A stretch of 64,000 nucleotides of DNA, taken from Aquatica leii. Taxonomy: Eukaryota; Arthropoda; Insecta; Coleoptera; Lampyridae. The translations under genes were made by a program, and so were the position numbers. This document shows positions 43,090-60,103 of the stretch, piece after piece (within the stretch, counting starts at the first letter, position 1; every line of letters starts with the position of its first letter). The notes beneath the pieces are model-generated. The model did no database searches. It was not told where the DNA came from and was given only the letters and a program-made list of their open reading frames with translations. The stretch is taken from assembly GCA_035610365.1 (NCBI GenBank), contig CM069433.1, positions 81,502,236 through 81,566,235 on the forward strand. Reading direction: 5' to 3'.

Positions 43090-43308
43090 ATAATTAGACC
43101 GCTTGTGTCTAGGCATGTCATATCTGTCTTAGTCCTAAAGTCGCGGGCGAGGCGATTGGGATGGGCCGCAAGGTCTGTATGGAGCGCAGCTGTGGATTGG
43201 CGGACGAAATCTGCGATCTTTGGGATGTCGAGTCGGTCTGTTCAGATGAACCAGGGGCGCCTGCCATAATTCTGAGGATCTTGTTTTAGAAGATTTTGAT
43301 GCTGGTGG
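43090..43308 (-). pseudogene. Jockey/CR1-like reverse transcriptase C-terminus fragment
   Basis: The - strand reading gives KILRIMAGAPWFI, then LDIPKIADFVRQSTAALHTDLAAHPNRLA. This matches the region after the RT domain in Jockey-type non-LTR elements (LR.I..APW...N...H.DL.IP.V......R....L..HPN.LA). The fragment is notably GC-richer than its surroundings. It is cut at 43309, exactly where a copy of the element E terminus starts. Confidence 0.75.
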
Positions 43309-43460
43309 CCCTAATAACACACAAGGTCCATGGGACGTACAGTTAAGGTCCAATAAAGGTCTGAACGTCCATGGACCTTTAGCGGATGTCCATGAAACGT
43401 ACACTGGACAAAATATTATTTATGTTTAATGGACGTTCTTTGTAGGACATTTGTACCATC
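43309..43460 (+). repeat. element E terminus, third copy
   Basis: CCCTAATAACACACAAGGTCC with repeated GGTCCATGGACGT-like words, related to the termini at 35151 and (inverse) 49763. Confidence 0.6.
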
Positions 43461-43871
43461 GTGTAAATGCTAACGCTATGCAAAGTTATGTTTTCAATAT
43501 TTTCATCAGTTTTGATTCTGTATGTGCTATATTACAAAATAATTGGTGAACTATTAGTTTCTGAATTCAGACTTAAAATTAAATTAGTGATTAAAAACAT
43601 CGTAGTCGTTCAAACTAAATTGATTTATGGAAGCAAGTGTTTCTGAACAGTGATGTTTAAAACAACAAAAATAAGAATTGCAATTCAACAACTTGTTGAT
43701 GCGTACGTACAAACATGGACTCTCCATGAGGTTTCATATTTAAAAAATACGGATTACCTAGAAAAAAAAAGTAACAGTCGTTACCTGGTAAAGTGCCGGC
43801 ATTATAATCATATGCTTGCTCGTTAAATAAAAGATACCATCGAATCGACATTCAGAAAGTACATGCAAAAC

Positions 43872-43922
43872 TAAAACGTTAAAAAAACATTTCAAAAATG
43901 TTTCCTTGTTGATTGGGTAGTG
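43872..43922 (-). repeat. inverted terminal sequence, right copy
   Basis: Inverse of 34708-34760 (ACATTTCAAAAATGTTTCCT then TGTTGATTGGGTA). Together the two could be the ends of one 9.2 kb element, or two solitary copies. Confidence 0.65.
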
Positions 43923-44614
43923 TCATGGCCATTCTTTACTAAACATTAAGTGATAAATATAAATTATAGACAATTATATAATACTCATCATATGTATTGT
44001 AAACCCACAATTTATTCGTTCAAACGGTCACTTTTATCTTATGAACAGTCATCAATTTATGTTATCGTCATTTTGTCAATTATGTTTTGACTATAAGTAT
44101 GACGGGAACGTATTTTGTTGATTTTTCTTTAATTCTCAATCATCCGCAAAATAAATCGTTAATAAAATAATTACAATAAATAAATAATTATCAATCTTCA
44201 TTTCTTCGTTTTGACACTAACCCAACTTAACAAAATGTACTTTTTTGTACTCGATTACAATTATCTTGTTGCAACCATAACAAGACTTCAACTAATTAAA
44301 CAAAAAAAATGTGCCATGTAAGAAGTATACATACCAAATTTAGCTTTCTTCGAACTCAGTTCGACAACCTGCTTTATTTTTGTCTCGATTTCTTCAGTTG
44401 CTAAATTATTTGTGTAAATTGCTTTCAGGAAACTTTAATTTGGCGTGTGTGTGTGAGAGAGAGATTGGAAGTGTTATTCATAATTAATGATTCTTCCTAC
44501 CTACAAAGGTCGTGGGCGAGAAAGACCACCTCGTGTACCAGCAGCTAAAGAACAAGCAAAACAATAAATATTTTCAGTAAAATCAAAACTTAAATAGTTA
44601 TTTTTTTCTAATGT

Positions 44615-44880
44615 ATGTACAGGTATTGCAAATTGTAGAAGATCGTCCCCGCAGTAGCACTAGAGAATTAACAAGCAAAATCAATGTATTCCATAGTACA
44701 GTACACCATATTCTGAAAAGTTATTCTCTGCACCCTTATACCCTTATAATAGTTAACAGACGTTAGTTTTGAATCGCGACTTAGATTTTGTGAGTGCTTG
44801 CAATAACAAAAAACTTTTGATCTAGCTTCAGTGCCAACGTATTATTTTTAGCATAAGTTTTAATCTGACGCGTCTAAAAA
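44615..44880 (+). pseudogene. mariner/Tc1-class transposase fragment, HTH part
   Basis: Reading VLQIVEDRPRSSTRELTSKI, then FHSTVHHILKSYSLHPY, matches the second HTH of mariner-type transposases followed by the 'LHPY' block. It degrades after 44760 and no catalytic part is seen. Confidence 0.7.
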
Positions 44881-45740
44881 AATCCGAATCTATTATTTGT
44901 TCTTACTGGAGTCATATTAAAAAGACACCAGCTATTTTTCTCGCAGTAAAGAAATTATTTATATACAGTTCACGCCGCTTTTTGGAATTACGGATAATGT
45001 TATCAATCGGGTAATGTTATCACTTTATTAAAGAACAGGCCGGACGTATATGCTACTACATAGATAAAACACCGCTTATAGTAATCATAATATCAATAAT
45101 CATAAAGGAGTCAATTTTCTTTTCAGGTTTGTTTCTATGCATAAATTTTTTTGCTAAATTTTCACAATACGATTGTTTATAGTGAAACGCTTAATTTTTG
45201 CAGTCTTGTTTATTTATTTAAGTATTTTGACTGACCTACGTAACGTTACATAATTTAAACATCTGTAAACATTTTTAGAATAACAACTTAAATTAACTAC
45301 GTCTTATCTGCCAACGTCATTTTGTATTTATTTTTGGTGTAAGCAAATTTCTGAAAAGAATTGTGTAGTTCTTAGAACAGTGAATTAAACATCATAACGG
45401 TATTTTGTTTTCTTTTTATTAATGGTGTTGATTTTTTTAAACGTAGTGTACTTACTAATTAAACATTACATATTCACTGCTCTTCCAAAGTTTTTGTGTA
45501 TTACGCTGAATAATTATATTTACAACTTTGAAAATAAAACCGGAGAGAACCGAAAACACCGCAAAGTAAATAACGTTTCCGGTCCGGTCCGGTCCAGGCC
45601 CCTGATTATTATTAATCAAGATATTCCTTATGACTCGTTTTATGTTTTAAAAATATAATAAGTCTTAATTTCACTCAACAGTAATGAAAAATGATTATAG
45701 TAATTGCAGAATTAGATCCGCGCCAGTTGCCGCCTTGTAC
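44880..45740. other. AT-rich DNA
   Basis: A short run of GGTCC units at ~45582-45600. No gene recognised. Confidence 0.35.
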
Positions 45741-45741
45741 G

Positions 45742-46022
45742 CTGCAAAAACGGTACAACATAGATAAAAATTGCACATAAACAATTTATTGAGCACAAAA
45801 TTTACTACAAAAAAGTCCGCGGGAGTGTATAATTATATCTAATAATTTAAGCGTTATAGAATTTTAATGTAATGTGAGACATTTTCGTGCAACTTTGCAC
45901 ACTTGTATATCTTTTAAACTATGGAAGGTAATTGTACCCTTCTGCCGAATTTTTCATAGTAAAATTTGTCCTCAATAAAAATGTTTATGTGCAACTTTCT
46001 TCTATCTTGCACCGTTTTAGGG
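45742..46022. mobile_element. MITE of ~280 bases
   Basis: Left arm CTGCAAAAACGGTACAACAT...TTGCACATAAACA and the right arm's inverse CCTAAAACGGTGCAAGATAG...TTGCACATAAACA agree over ~60 bases at roughly 75%. No coding capacity. Confidence 0.65.
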
Positions 46023-46448
46023 TAATCGTTTATTGGTTATTTTTAATTATTATTAAGCAAATCATTTCAATACAAAAATTGTGGCTTGTGTAATATTACG
46101 ACACCGACAAAGCTACCCTTAGCCGCATAAAAAGCCGCGTTGGTCACCAAAAGCAACTCGACCGAAACACACATGTTCTGCTAAACCGATAATTTATGTT
46201 CAAATTTTAAAATGCGCAAAAGAAATAATTTAATAAACCTGATTTAGAAAGTTTTATAATAAAAACTATCAGTAATTATTAGTTTAAATTATAAATGATT
46301 TCACTATAAAGTTATCAATATAGGACGAATAGTATGTAAAATAAAAGTTGAGTAAATTTTGAATGTTGAAATTGTATTACCAGTCAAGCAATTGTAAAGA
46401 TTATTAGCGTTATAAATCTGTTAAGACTAGAGAAAGAGTTCATGTTAA

Positions 46449-47536
46449 AGTAACCCACACAGCACACTTCTATCCTAATGATATTCCACTGATATCTGAT
46501 ACTAGATATGCGTATATACGATATATGGACATCTTGAGGAAAGCAGAATGACACAGAATTGAATATCCTACGGACAACTGTCAGACATCTACAGATATCA
46601 GAAATGAGATGACCTAAGGATATCCGAAATAAGATGACCTCGAGATATAATATATTTTACCTACTTATATTGCACAAAAATATTACAAAACCTTAAAAAA
46701 TCCCCATTTAAAAAGAATTTTGTTTAACAATAAATATTAATATTTAAGGATAGAGACGATTAATTTTCTTAATTGCATTTCTGTCCGTTCTTTGGACCTT
46801 ACTAAAATAAAAATAAACATAATTTTAATTTACTCAGTATAAGTGTTTTAGTTAATAAATATGTAAAGGCTTTCTTACCTTTTTGGCCAAGCAATTTCTA
46901 ACCGTGTAAAACAGCATTATTAATCAATTTTGGAAGAACTAGTTCCTTATGAACTAACTCCTCCGCGTTGTCCCCCATATTTTTACAATTTTTCTTATCT
47001 AAAATTACACAACCATTAAATGTAAACTAAATAGTTAGAAAACCAGTACAATACTTACAAAATTGTTCATATTTTCTTCTGTTTGAAGATACTTTCTCAA
47101 ATCGTCAAGTTGTTCTTGAGAGCTTACAGGAAGATTTAGCTTAGTAATAGAAATACTCGCATATTGTTTAGATAACGATAAAATTTTTGTTAGAATAACT
47201 TTAACCCCACTTTCGCTTTTATAAAATCTAAGTTATTTTTTAAATAGTTCATAAAGAATACGAAAACAAGCATAATTACTTACTTACTCCAATCAATATT
47301 TTTTCATTCTTTTTTTTACGTACGCAACAATCAAGATCACAGCACAAAACGAAACAAAAGCGTGAAGCATTAGCTAAAACAGCTGAAAAGCCAGTAAAAG
47401 ATATCCTACGGATATAGTTTTAATGATCTAAATATGCCATTTTTATGATATCTCATAGGTATTGTTTAAATAGCCGGTACATACATCTATGAATTGGCCA
47501 AGAAACTGACATTCTCAGGATATTGGGTGCTGTATG
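46449..47536 (-). mobile_element. TTAA-flanked element with a DUF4806-like gene remnant
   Basis: TTAA stands on both sides (46444-46448 region and about 47537). The ends are AGTAACCCACACAGCAC and, inverse, CTTTCCCATACAGCAC. Subterminal GATATC/GGATAT words recur. The - strand carries two exon-like pieces that resemble DUF4806 proteins. TTAA duplications occur in the piggyBac and Kolobok groups. Confidence 0.55.
46875..47200 (-). pseudogene. DUF4806-like coding pieces inside the TTAA element
   Basis: Upstream piece at about 47200-47055: GVKVILTKILSLSKQY, then KLNLPVSSQEQLDDLRKYLQ and ENMNNFV, followed by a GTAAGTATTG donor. Downstream piece at about 46980-46880: MGDNAEELVHKELVLPKLIN, then a stop and KLLGQKG with a GTAAGAAAG donor. 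The order '(L/F)P..(T/S)...L..L...L.......V' and 'LI.N.....' is the DUF4806 pattern, a domain of unknown function common in insect transposon-derived genes. Confidence 0.5.
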
Positions 47537-47571
47537 GGAAAGTTAAAAAAGAGAATTTAATAAAAAGGCAA

Positions 47572-49763
47572 CTTTTACATCTGAAAAGATGTGGCAACGT
47601 AGCTCGAATCGTGTCATAATGTTAGAAGCTGTAGAACTGTGAACCGCCATAAAACTCGGGTAAAATCCAGTACTCATTTAGTTTTGTTGTTTTTTTTTCA
47701 AAATGGGCATCAACTAGTTAGTGTGGTGAAGCAATTGTCGGGAATCACGCGATATAAATTGTTTATTTAATCATTGAATAATTTATTTAATTCGAGCGTA
47801 TTCAATTAAAGTCTCGCTAAATTTCTGAAAGTTCCACTTTGGCTCTAAAATTGATTGTGTCGAGAGAAAATTTTTCATTTATCCGAATGCTCAATTTTTC
47901 GACCTTTCCTCGCATAACATGCTTGTGAGCGCAATATTATTATTTGAGCTTTGCGAAGACTTTTTCCCTTGAAAATATTTTGTGTCAAATAAAGTTCATG
48001 TTTTGAGATTTTGTTGCTTACTTTGTTTTTTACCGTACATCACTTGGAAAAGAGAACCTCTAAGCGTTACCAACACAGCCCAAATATCCATTTTTGTGCT
48101 TCTCTAGAAAAAGTTTCTATAAATACTACTAAAGCTATAAATGGAAAATAACTACCGGGACTGTTTGGATTTAGAGTTTTTAATACTAATTCAATGCCGA
48201 GCACACTTTTCGTTCCTCTTGGAGAGATAAAGGGCAATCAAATTGAACTACAAAAATGGAAAAAATTAGTGACGCCAGTCTATTTACATGCCATGATGTT
48301 TGTTTGAGTGCATATATTTAAGATAACGCGATCGGGTTTCTCTTTAGATATGTCACTGGAAGCTATGTTTTATCAGCGCGCAGCAATTCTTGATAATGAA
48401 CGGTCTCGCTCATAATTTGTTATAACAAAAAATTCTCTATAAGTCATTGGTGTTGCTGATTCATCATCTTTCAGTGATGAAGCGGTTATGGGAAACAATT
48501 CTCAGGCATTTCATGAACAAATAAATGTTAAATACAAACAATTGGTGCATTATCATACGACTATACTAGTTATTTGTGTTTTTTTATTACTTATGTTGCA
48601 TTCTTATTTTTTAAAATTGTAATAAACCTTTATTATATTACGTAGGTAATATTGTGTTTGTTTTCAACACCTTCCGATAATTGCAAGATTTGCGAGATCT
48701 GTGAATTTTTTTCATATTTAACATATATTTTTTTGTTTACAGAGCTTTTTTTTTGAATTAGTGGCTGAAAGGATATTAATGATACAAGGAAAAACATTTT
48801 TTCAAAATTAAACTTGTGGTGTTAAGAAGACACTGAAATTGACACTACAGCTAAGAATAAAATTTTTATAGCCAAGGTGTATTACCTAAAAATAATACTC
48901 CATCTAATATATACATTCTCATTTAAATGTTGATCCAACCTAGAAAAGTAGTTATGATCGAGGTCAGAAACATTACTATTACGATTCAATAGTAATTAGC
49001 TGCATTTTTTATATTTATTGCAAAAATTATATTCTGATTAAAACAAATAATTAAAAAAATTTAAGGTAGATTTAAATAGTTGCAATTTATTACCTGATGG
49101 TGACTAACAATTAAGATTATACAGTCGAAACGATAATTGTAGTTAGTTTTTATAAATACAAATTTTGGATAAGACATATTTTTAAATAATTATTATTATA
49201 ATTTAAAGGTGTTTGGTGAAATCCATTATCAAAAAATTCAACCAAGATAAGAGTAGAAGACGAGATTAAGTCGTGACTCAGGAATTCAGAAGTAAGGGAG
49301 ATAAGATTATTTTGTGGTAATTCAATTATTTTATTATTTTGTTTCTCATTTTTAAATAAGGAATATAAGTTTTTTTTTCATATTATTGTGTATGTTCTTA
49401 TTTTACTTTTAAAACATTTTTTAAGTAATTATTAAGTTACTATTGTTGTTTTTAATATTATTTCATGAAATGTGCAATCAATTTTTAAAATTTTAATTTT
49501 TTTAAATTGTTTTTCTGGCATTGCATTGTATTATATATTTATAAATCGTAGTATTTTGTTGTATTATGTATTAATGCTTTTTCAATAAATTGTTATATCT
49601 AATTTTTCTGGACGTTTTTTGGATGTCCAACTCTGTACCAAAGTAACGTACTATGGACATCCATAGTATTTACTTTGGATCTTTTGTGGACGTCCGAAGA
49701 ACGTTCAATGTCCATGAAAAGACATCTATTGGAAGTCCATAGGACATTTTTGTGCTATTAGGG
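47572..49763 (-). mobile_element. unnamed element E, right copy (inverted)
   Basis: The mirror of 35151-37105; its outer end at 49763, read inverse, is CCCTAATAGCACAAAAATGT. Shared blocks include ATGTGGCAACGTAGCTCGAA at the inner edge, TCATGAAATGTGCAATC, and TAATCTCGTCTTCTACTCTTA (inverse). A ~550-base segment at 47850-48430 is unique to this copy and replaces the coding fragment of the left copy. Confidence 0.65.
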
Positions 49764-49764
49764 T

Positions 49765-52460
49765 AACTTTCAGAAGTTATATCACAAAACTGGGAAAGCT
49801 AACTTTCTAAAGCTGCTGATGAAAATAGTAATATAATTTAAAAAACAAGAAACTTGTTATGAAATTCAGTTATAGAGTTAATGATGGGTGAACAATAAAG
49901 AAAAATTGAAGAGATTGTAAGGTTCGATGTGAAAATAAAGAGAAAGCAAAAAGAATGTAGAGAAGGTGGACTAAACAAATATAGATTATATGGAAACGGA
50001 TAAGGCACAAAACGCGCGGAAAATAATTTATTTGGCCCACTACCTTAAAGTTACGAAAATTTATCATTTTAATTAGAAATTCCGTTTCAAAGGTTAGTAT
50101 GTGAACAGACCTGCTTAGTTGCTAACTTGTCTTAGTATTAAGATACATACTGAAATATCTACAAAGCTACAACCTATAAAACCACATCAACAGCTACCAA
50201 AGTAGATACATAGCATACTAAAAACCAGCACCTTGGTCCGTGCACCCTGCTACAGATTTTTCTGCATTGAAGAAACCAGTAGTAGAAACTTTACGATACT
50301 TCCATGTTGTACTTTGATGTTAAGGAACTTTGGTTGAAAATAAATTTCAAGTATACGGCAAAAATTTTAATTATGTTAGTGTTACAATTCACAATCACAT
50401 GAATTTTCTATTTACGAGAGGGTCGATAGAATTCTTTATATACAGCATGTATTTTCAACAAATATTTTTTACTTATAAAGTGTTCGTTAAAAGTATATAA
50501 CTATACACTTATACAATTCATACTATTACAAAAAATCAGTTACCAAAAAACATGTTTTGCTGCAACCAACATTCAAATCAAGTTTCAGTCATGTTTGAGG
50601 CTCTTGCCCAGAAAATTAAACGCCAATTCTAACAAATACATTTGTAACTGAATTAAAATAATATTGAGTAAATTTACACTTTGTACAAAACATAAGTATT
50701 TAATCTGTTAATAGTTAAGAAAGTTGTGGTTTAACCGCTTTAACACTTTTTGACAAAAATATTACATTTGATCGTAATAGTTTTACTTCAAACTACACAA
50801 TATGTACATATTGTCATCATTTTATGTAAAAACTCGAACAAAAATTTATAAAAACATTTGGGAATCTTTAAGAAAGTAAATAAAACAGGAATTCTTAAAA
50901 AATAATTATTATCTAATATTTACAGGTCAATATTTTTGTAGGGGTTGTTAAAGCAATTTGATCAAGTCAAAGTTTAGCATGTGCAAACTGGAAAAGTGAC
51001 GTTATTAATTTGAGTTACGATATGTAAATACGCCCTTATCGTTTAGAGTAATAAAAAATTATTTTAGGTTTGCGGGTGAATACAAGTTAGACTTTGGTAC
51101 TTTGTTTGTTAGATTTTAATTCTATCTGTTAAGTATAAAAATAGATTTGGATAAATGTTCAAGTCAAAATCGGCAATTTATTTGTAGTTCACGTAGATGA
51201 TTCTGGTAACGGTATCAAATTATAAATCTGCCAAAGAATAAAGTACAGTAAGAGTATCTAAACCATTTTGTTAAATATCTACATTAGCTGCTTATATTTT
51301 GAAAAATATTACAAAACGTATTAAATCAAATCACACTTGTTTTTAATAAACAGCAATCACATTATTTTATTTTATAAGTAAAATTACCAAATGATTAATG
51401 CAACAAATTATTAGTGTAACACAAAAAATTGTCAGCAAAATTAAAACAAATTGAATTTCGGACAGGTAAAATTTAGAATATTAGGCTACATTTACCTAAC
51501 ATCGACAAAACTATTATACATTATTTCACATTAAGTTTATATGAAAAATTTTTTATCAAATGTTTACTTTTCAGGCTATCTACGAGGAAGAAAATCCATT
51601 TAAGTTTAGAGTAAACACATGATTGTGAACATTCAATCCCGAAATTCTTAATTATCTAAATGTCCACTAATTGACTAGGACACAATACATTATTAACATC
51701 GTACTAAAATATTCGTATTTAATGCAGCAAAACGCTTCTTATTTATTGTACATCTATATCGATTGAGCTGTTGAGTGACAAAATTTTAGCTTTTCCTTTT
51801 AACAAAAAACTGACAATCAGAACAAGTAAAATAGATGTTTTTTGTAATTTTTCACTAAACACGTCTTATACATAAGCACATACATAGCACAAAGATGCTT
51901 TTATCAAGTATGGTAAACATCTAAATTATACGCAACTTAAGAATTATTCGACAGCTTGGTATTGTCTCAGCATCAAATGTGCTTTTCCATTTCCACATTT
52001 ACGAACACAAAAACTCCCAATATAATTTAAGCTATTAATCTAACACACCCTACAGTATATACACTAATCAATTGTTTAAAGGAATCTATCAACCCTACTG
52101 TTGTAGTATCTGTTGAATATTATCTTATTACACGAGATCGCTAACTAGGACTAATTTTGTTGTATGAGGTTGAAAAATTTATCTTGTAGGAACAAACTAT
52201 CATTAATCATATCACAATTTCGTTAAATGGCACAGTGATTAATATTGTTGTAATTACTTCGAATAAATATAAATATAAAATAGATGTAACCGATCTTAGC
52301 TGTACAATTATTGAAGATTTAAATTTTCACTGAGCCAAACAACTTTTGAATATTATACATTATTCATCACTGATGATGTCAAATATGATTGAAAAAAAAG
52401 TTTCTTTAGCATCTTCATTGAACACATTTAACAGCAGTCTATACCACTAACACATTGATG
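49765..52460. other. AT-rich DNA, including the SPOP 3'UTR side
   Basis: No coding signal. The portion next to 52461 should hold the SPOP 3'UTR on the - strand; its end was not determined. Confidence 0.5.
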
Positions 52461-58700
<6,240 letters not shown>

Positions 58701-58705
58701 CTTAC

Positions 58706-58887
58706 ACTATAATTTATGTATAACCGTTGTATAACACTATCACTTAAGATTAGATAACGTCCTCGGATTTCACACTGTAAGTCACGTTCACTCGATTATT
58801 CTCGATTTATTTATGTAGACAGACGCGTGCTAACGATTTATTTCCACTTGATAATCTTCTTAACACATTCGCATTCCAGCAATAACT
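58706..58887 (-). ncRNA. predicted first exon driven by the heat-shock-type promoter
   Basis: From the predicted start at 58887, 182 bases lead to a strong donor, AGT|GTAAGTG (GT at 58705-58704). No long ORF is present, so it would be 5'UTR or part of a non-coding RNA. The next downstream exon on this strand is the SPOP MATH exon at 57244. Inferred from signals only. Confidence 0.45.
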
Positions 58888-58990
58888 GACCTACGATTTC
58901 CATGTTCGGCATTTATAGACATCGGCGAATCCTTCTCGAACGTTCCCTACTTTTCGCTATATCTTCTAGACAGCTTCTAGAAGGCTCTTG
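58884..58990 (-). promoter_or_regulatory. heat-shock-type core promoter: HSEs, TATA, initiator
   Basis: On the - strand: an initiator TCAGTT with its A at 58887, a TATAAATG box starting at 58917 (30 bases upstream), and heat-shock elements further up. HSE 1 is TTCTCGAACGTTC at 58933-58945, three perfect alternating GAA/TTC units. HSE 2 spans 58964-58982 (TTCTAGACAGCTTCTAGAA). Centres lie at about -50 and -85, the layout of Drosophila Hsp promoters. It would respond to HSF under stress. Confidence 0.7.
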
Positions 58991-59169
58991 CATTTGCAAG
59001 ATATTTCTTGAATGTTTCAATATGTATGCAATTGCATGCAATAGTATGCAGTACCTATGAAATATTTGTAAAATGCTTTGCAATACCTGTGAAATACCCA
59101 TAAAATAGTTGTAAATTACTATACAATACCTATGAAATGATTTGTAATGCTTGTGAAATTGATATAAAA

Positions 59170-59757
59170 TGGTAGTTGGTTTCATCCATCGTCAAACCAC
59201 TTATTTTTTATTTATATATGAGTTGGGAACTCTAATTAGGTATTCATGTTTTAAATGTGCGACTGCGTCCAGGAATTTACAATCTCAGCAACCGTAACTC
59301 AATTAATTCGTTCAATGATGATGCATTATCGTTTCTCACTATTTAATAGCGCACTTTTGGAATCACTTCTTTTTGATAAATTTAATAGGGTAAGTAAAAC
59401 TGATTGTTAGTATCGTACTCTGGTGGTGATTAAATTTGTTCTATATATTAAATTGAGTTCCATTACTTTTTGGATTTAAGTTCCACACCTACAGAATATT
59501 AATGGTAAAAAGTTCTTAGTAAGAATAAGCTAAAGATGTGTGTTAAGTAGATAATAATTAACAGTGTAAATAAGTTTTTTTTTAATTTCAAGAAATTTAA
59601 AGCAAATTTTTTTTAAAACCGCATGTGTCTATATACTTTTAGCACTAATTTTAAAAAACAACTAATTTTGGGAATAAAAAACTTTGCCGTTGACAAAGGC
59701 ATAGAATTTTTTAAAAACAAAACATAGTTTACCCAAAAAAAGTCTATCGGTCAAAAA
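59170..59757. other. AT-rich DNA
   Basis: No feature recognised. Confidence 0.35.
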
Positions 59758-59758
59758 T

Positions 59759-59987
59759 CAGTGGCGGCTGGTGGTCAATGCTGCAAGAGGGTCATTTCAA
59801 TATTAAACTTCAAAAACGCAATCTTTTTTAATATAAAATTTAAATTTCAACTCAATTTATCTGTCTTTGCAATAACTAAGCAAAATGAACCGATACATAT
59901 TTGCAATTGTAAATTAATAATAAAACAATTTTTAGTAAGTTTCTGGAGGGTCATTGACCAAATGACCTAATGGAAAAGCTGCCATTG
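59759..59987. mobile_element. hAT-type MITE
   Basis: Left end CAGTGGCGGCTGGTGGTCAA; right end (inverse) CAATGGCAGCTTTTCCATTA; inner blocks GAGGGTCATT and its inverse AATGACCCTC. Flanks TCAAAAAT and GCAAAATA agree at 6 of 8, a worn target duplication. Confidence 0.65.
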
Positions 59988-60103
59988 CAAAATATAGTTT
60001 AAAAAACAACCCAATGGAGCAGAATTATTGAAAAATATAATTAAAAAAATCTTCAAGTACTTATGTGTATGATTCTAAAATCACGTGTTGTGCGTTAACG
60101 TAA

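Noticed and set aside
43135..43404. 89-codon Pro/Arg-rich - strand ORF
   Set aside because: It is an out-of-frame reading of the Jockey fragment; the neighbouring frame gives the family motifs.
58913..59185. 90-codon - strand ORF rich in Tyr, His and Ser
   Set aside because: It is the translation of degenerate tandem repeats and part of the heat-shock elements, so it is not a gene.
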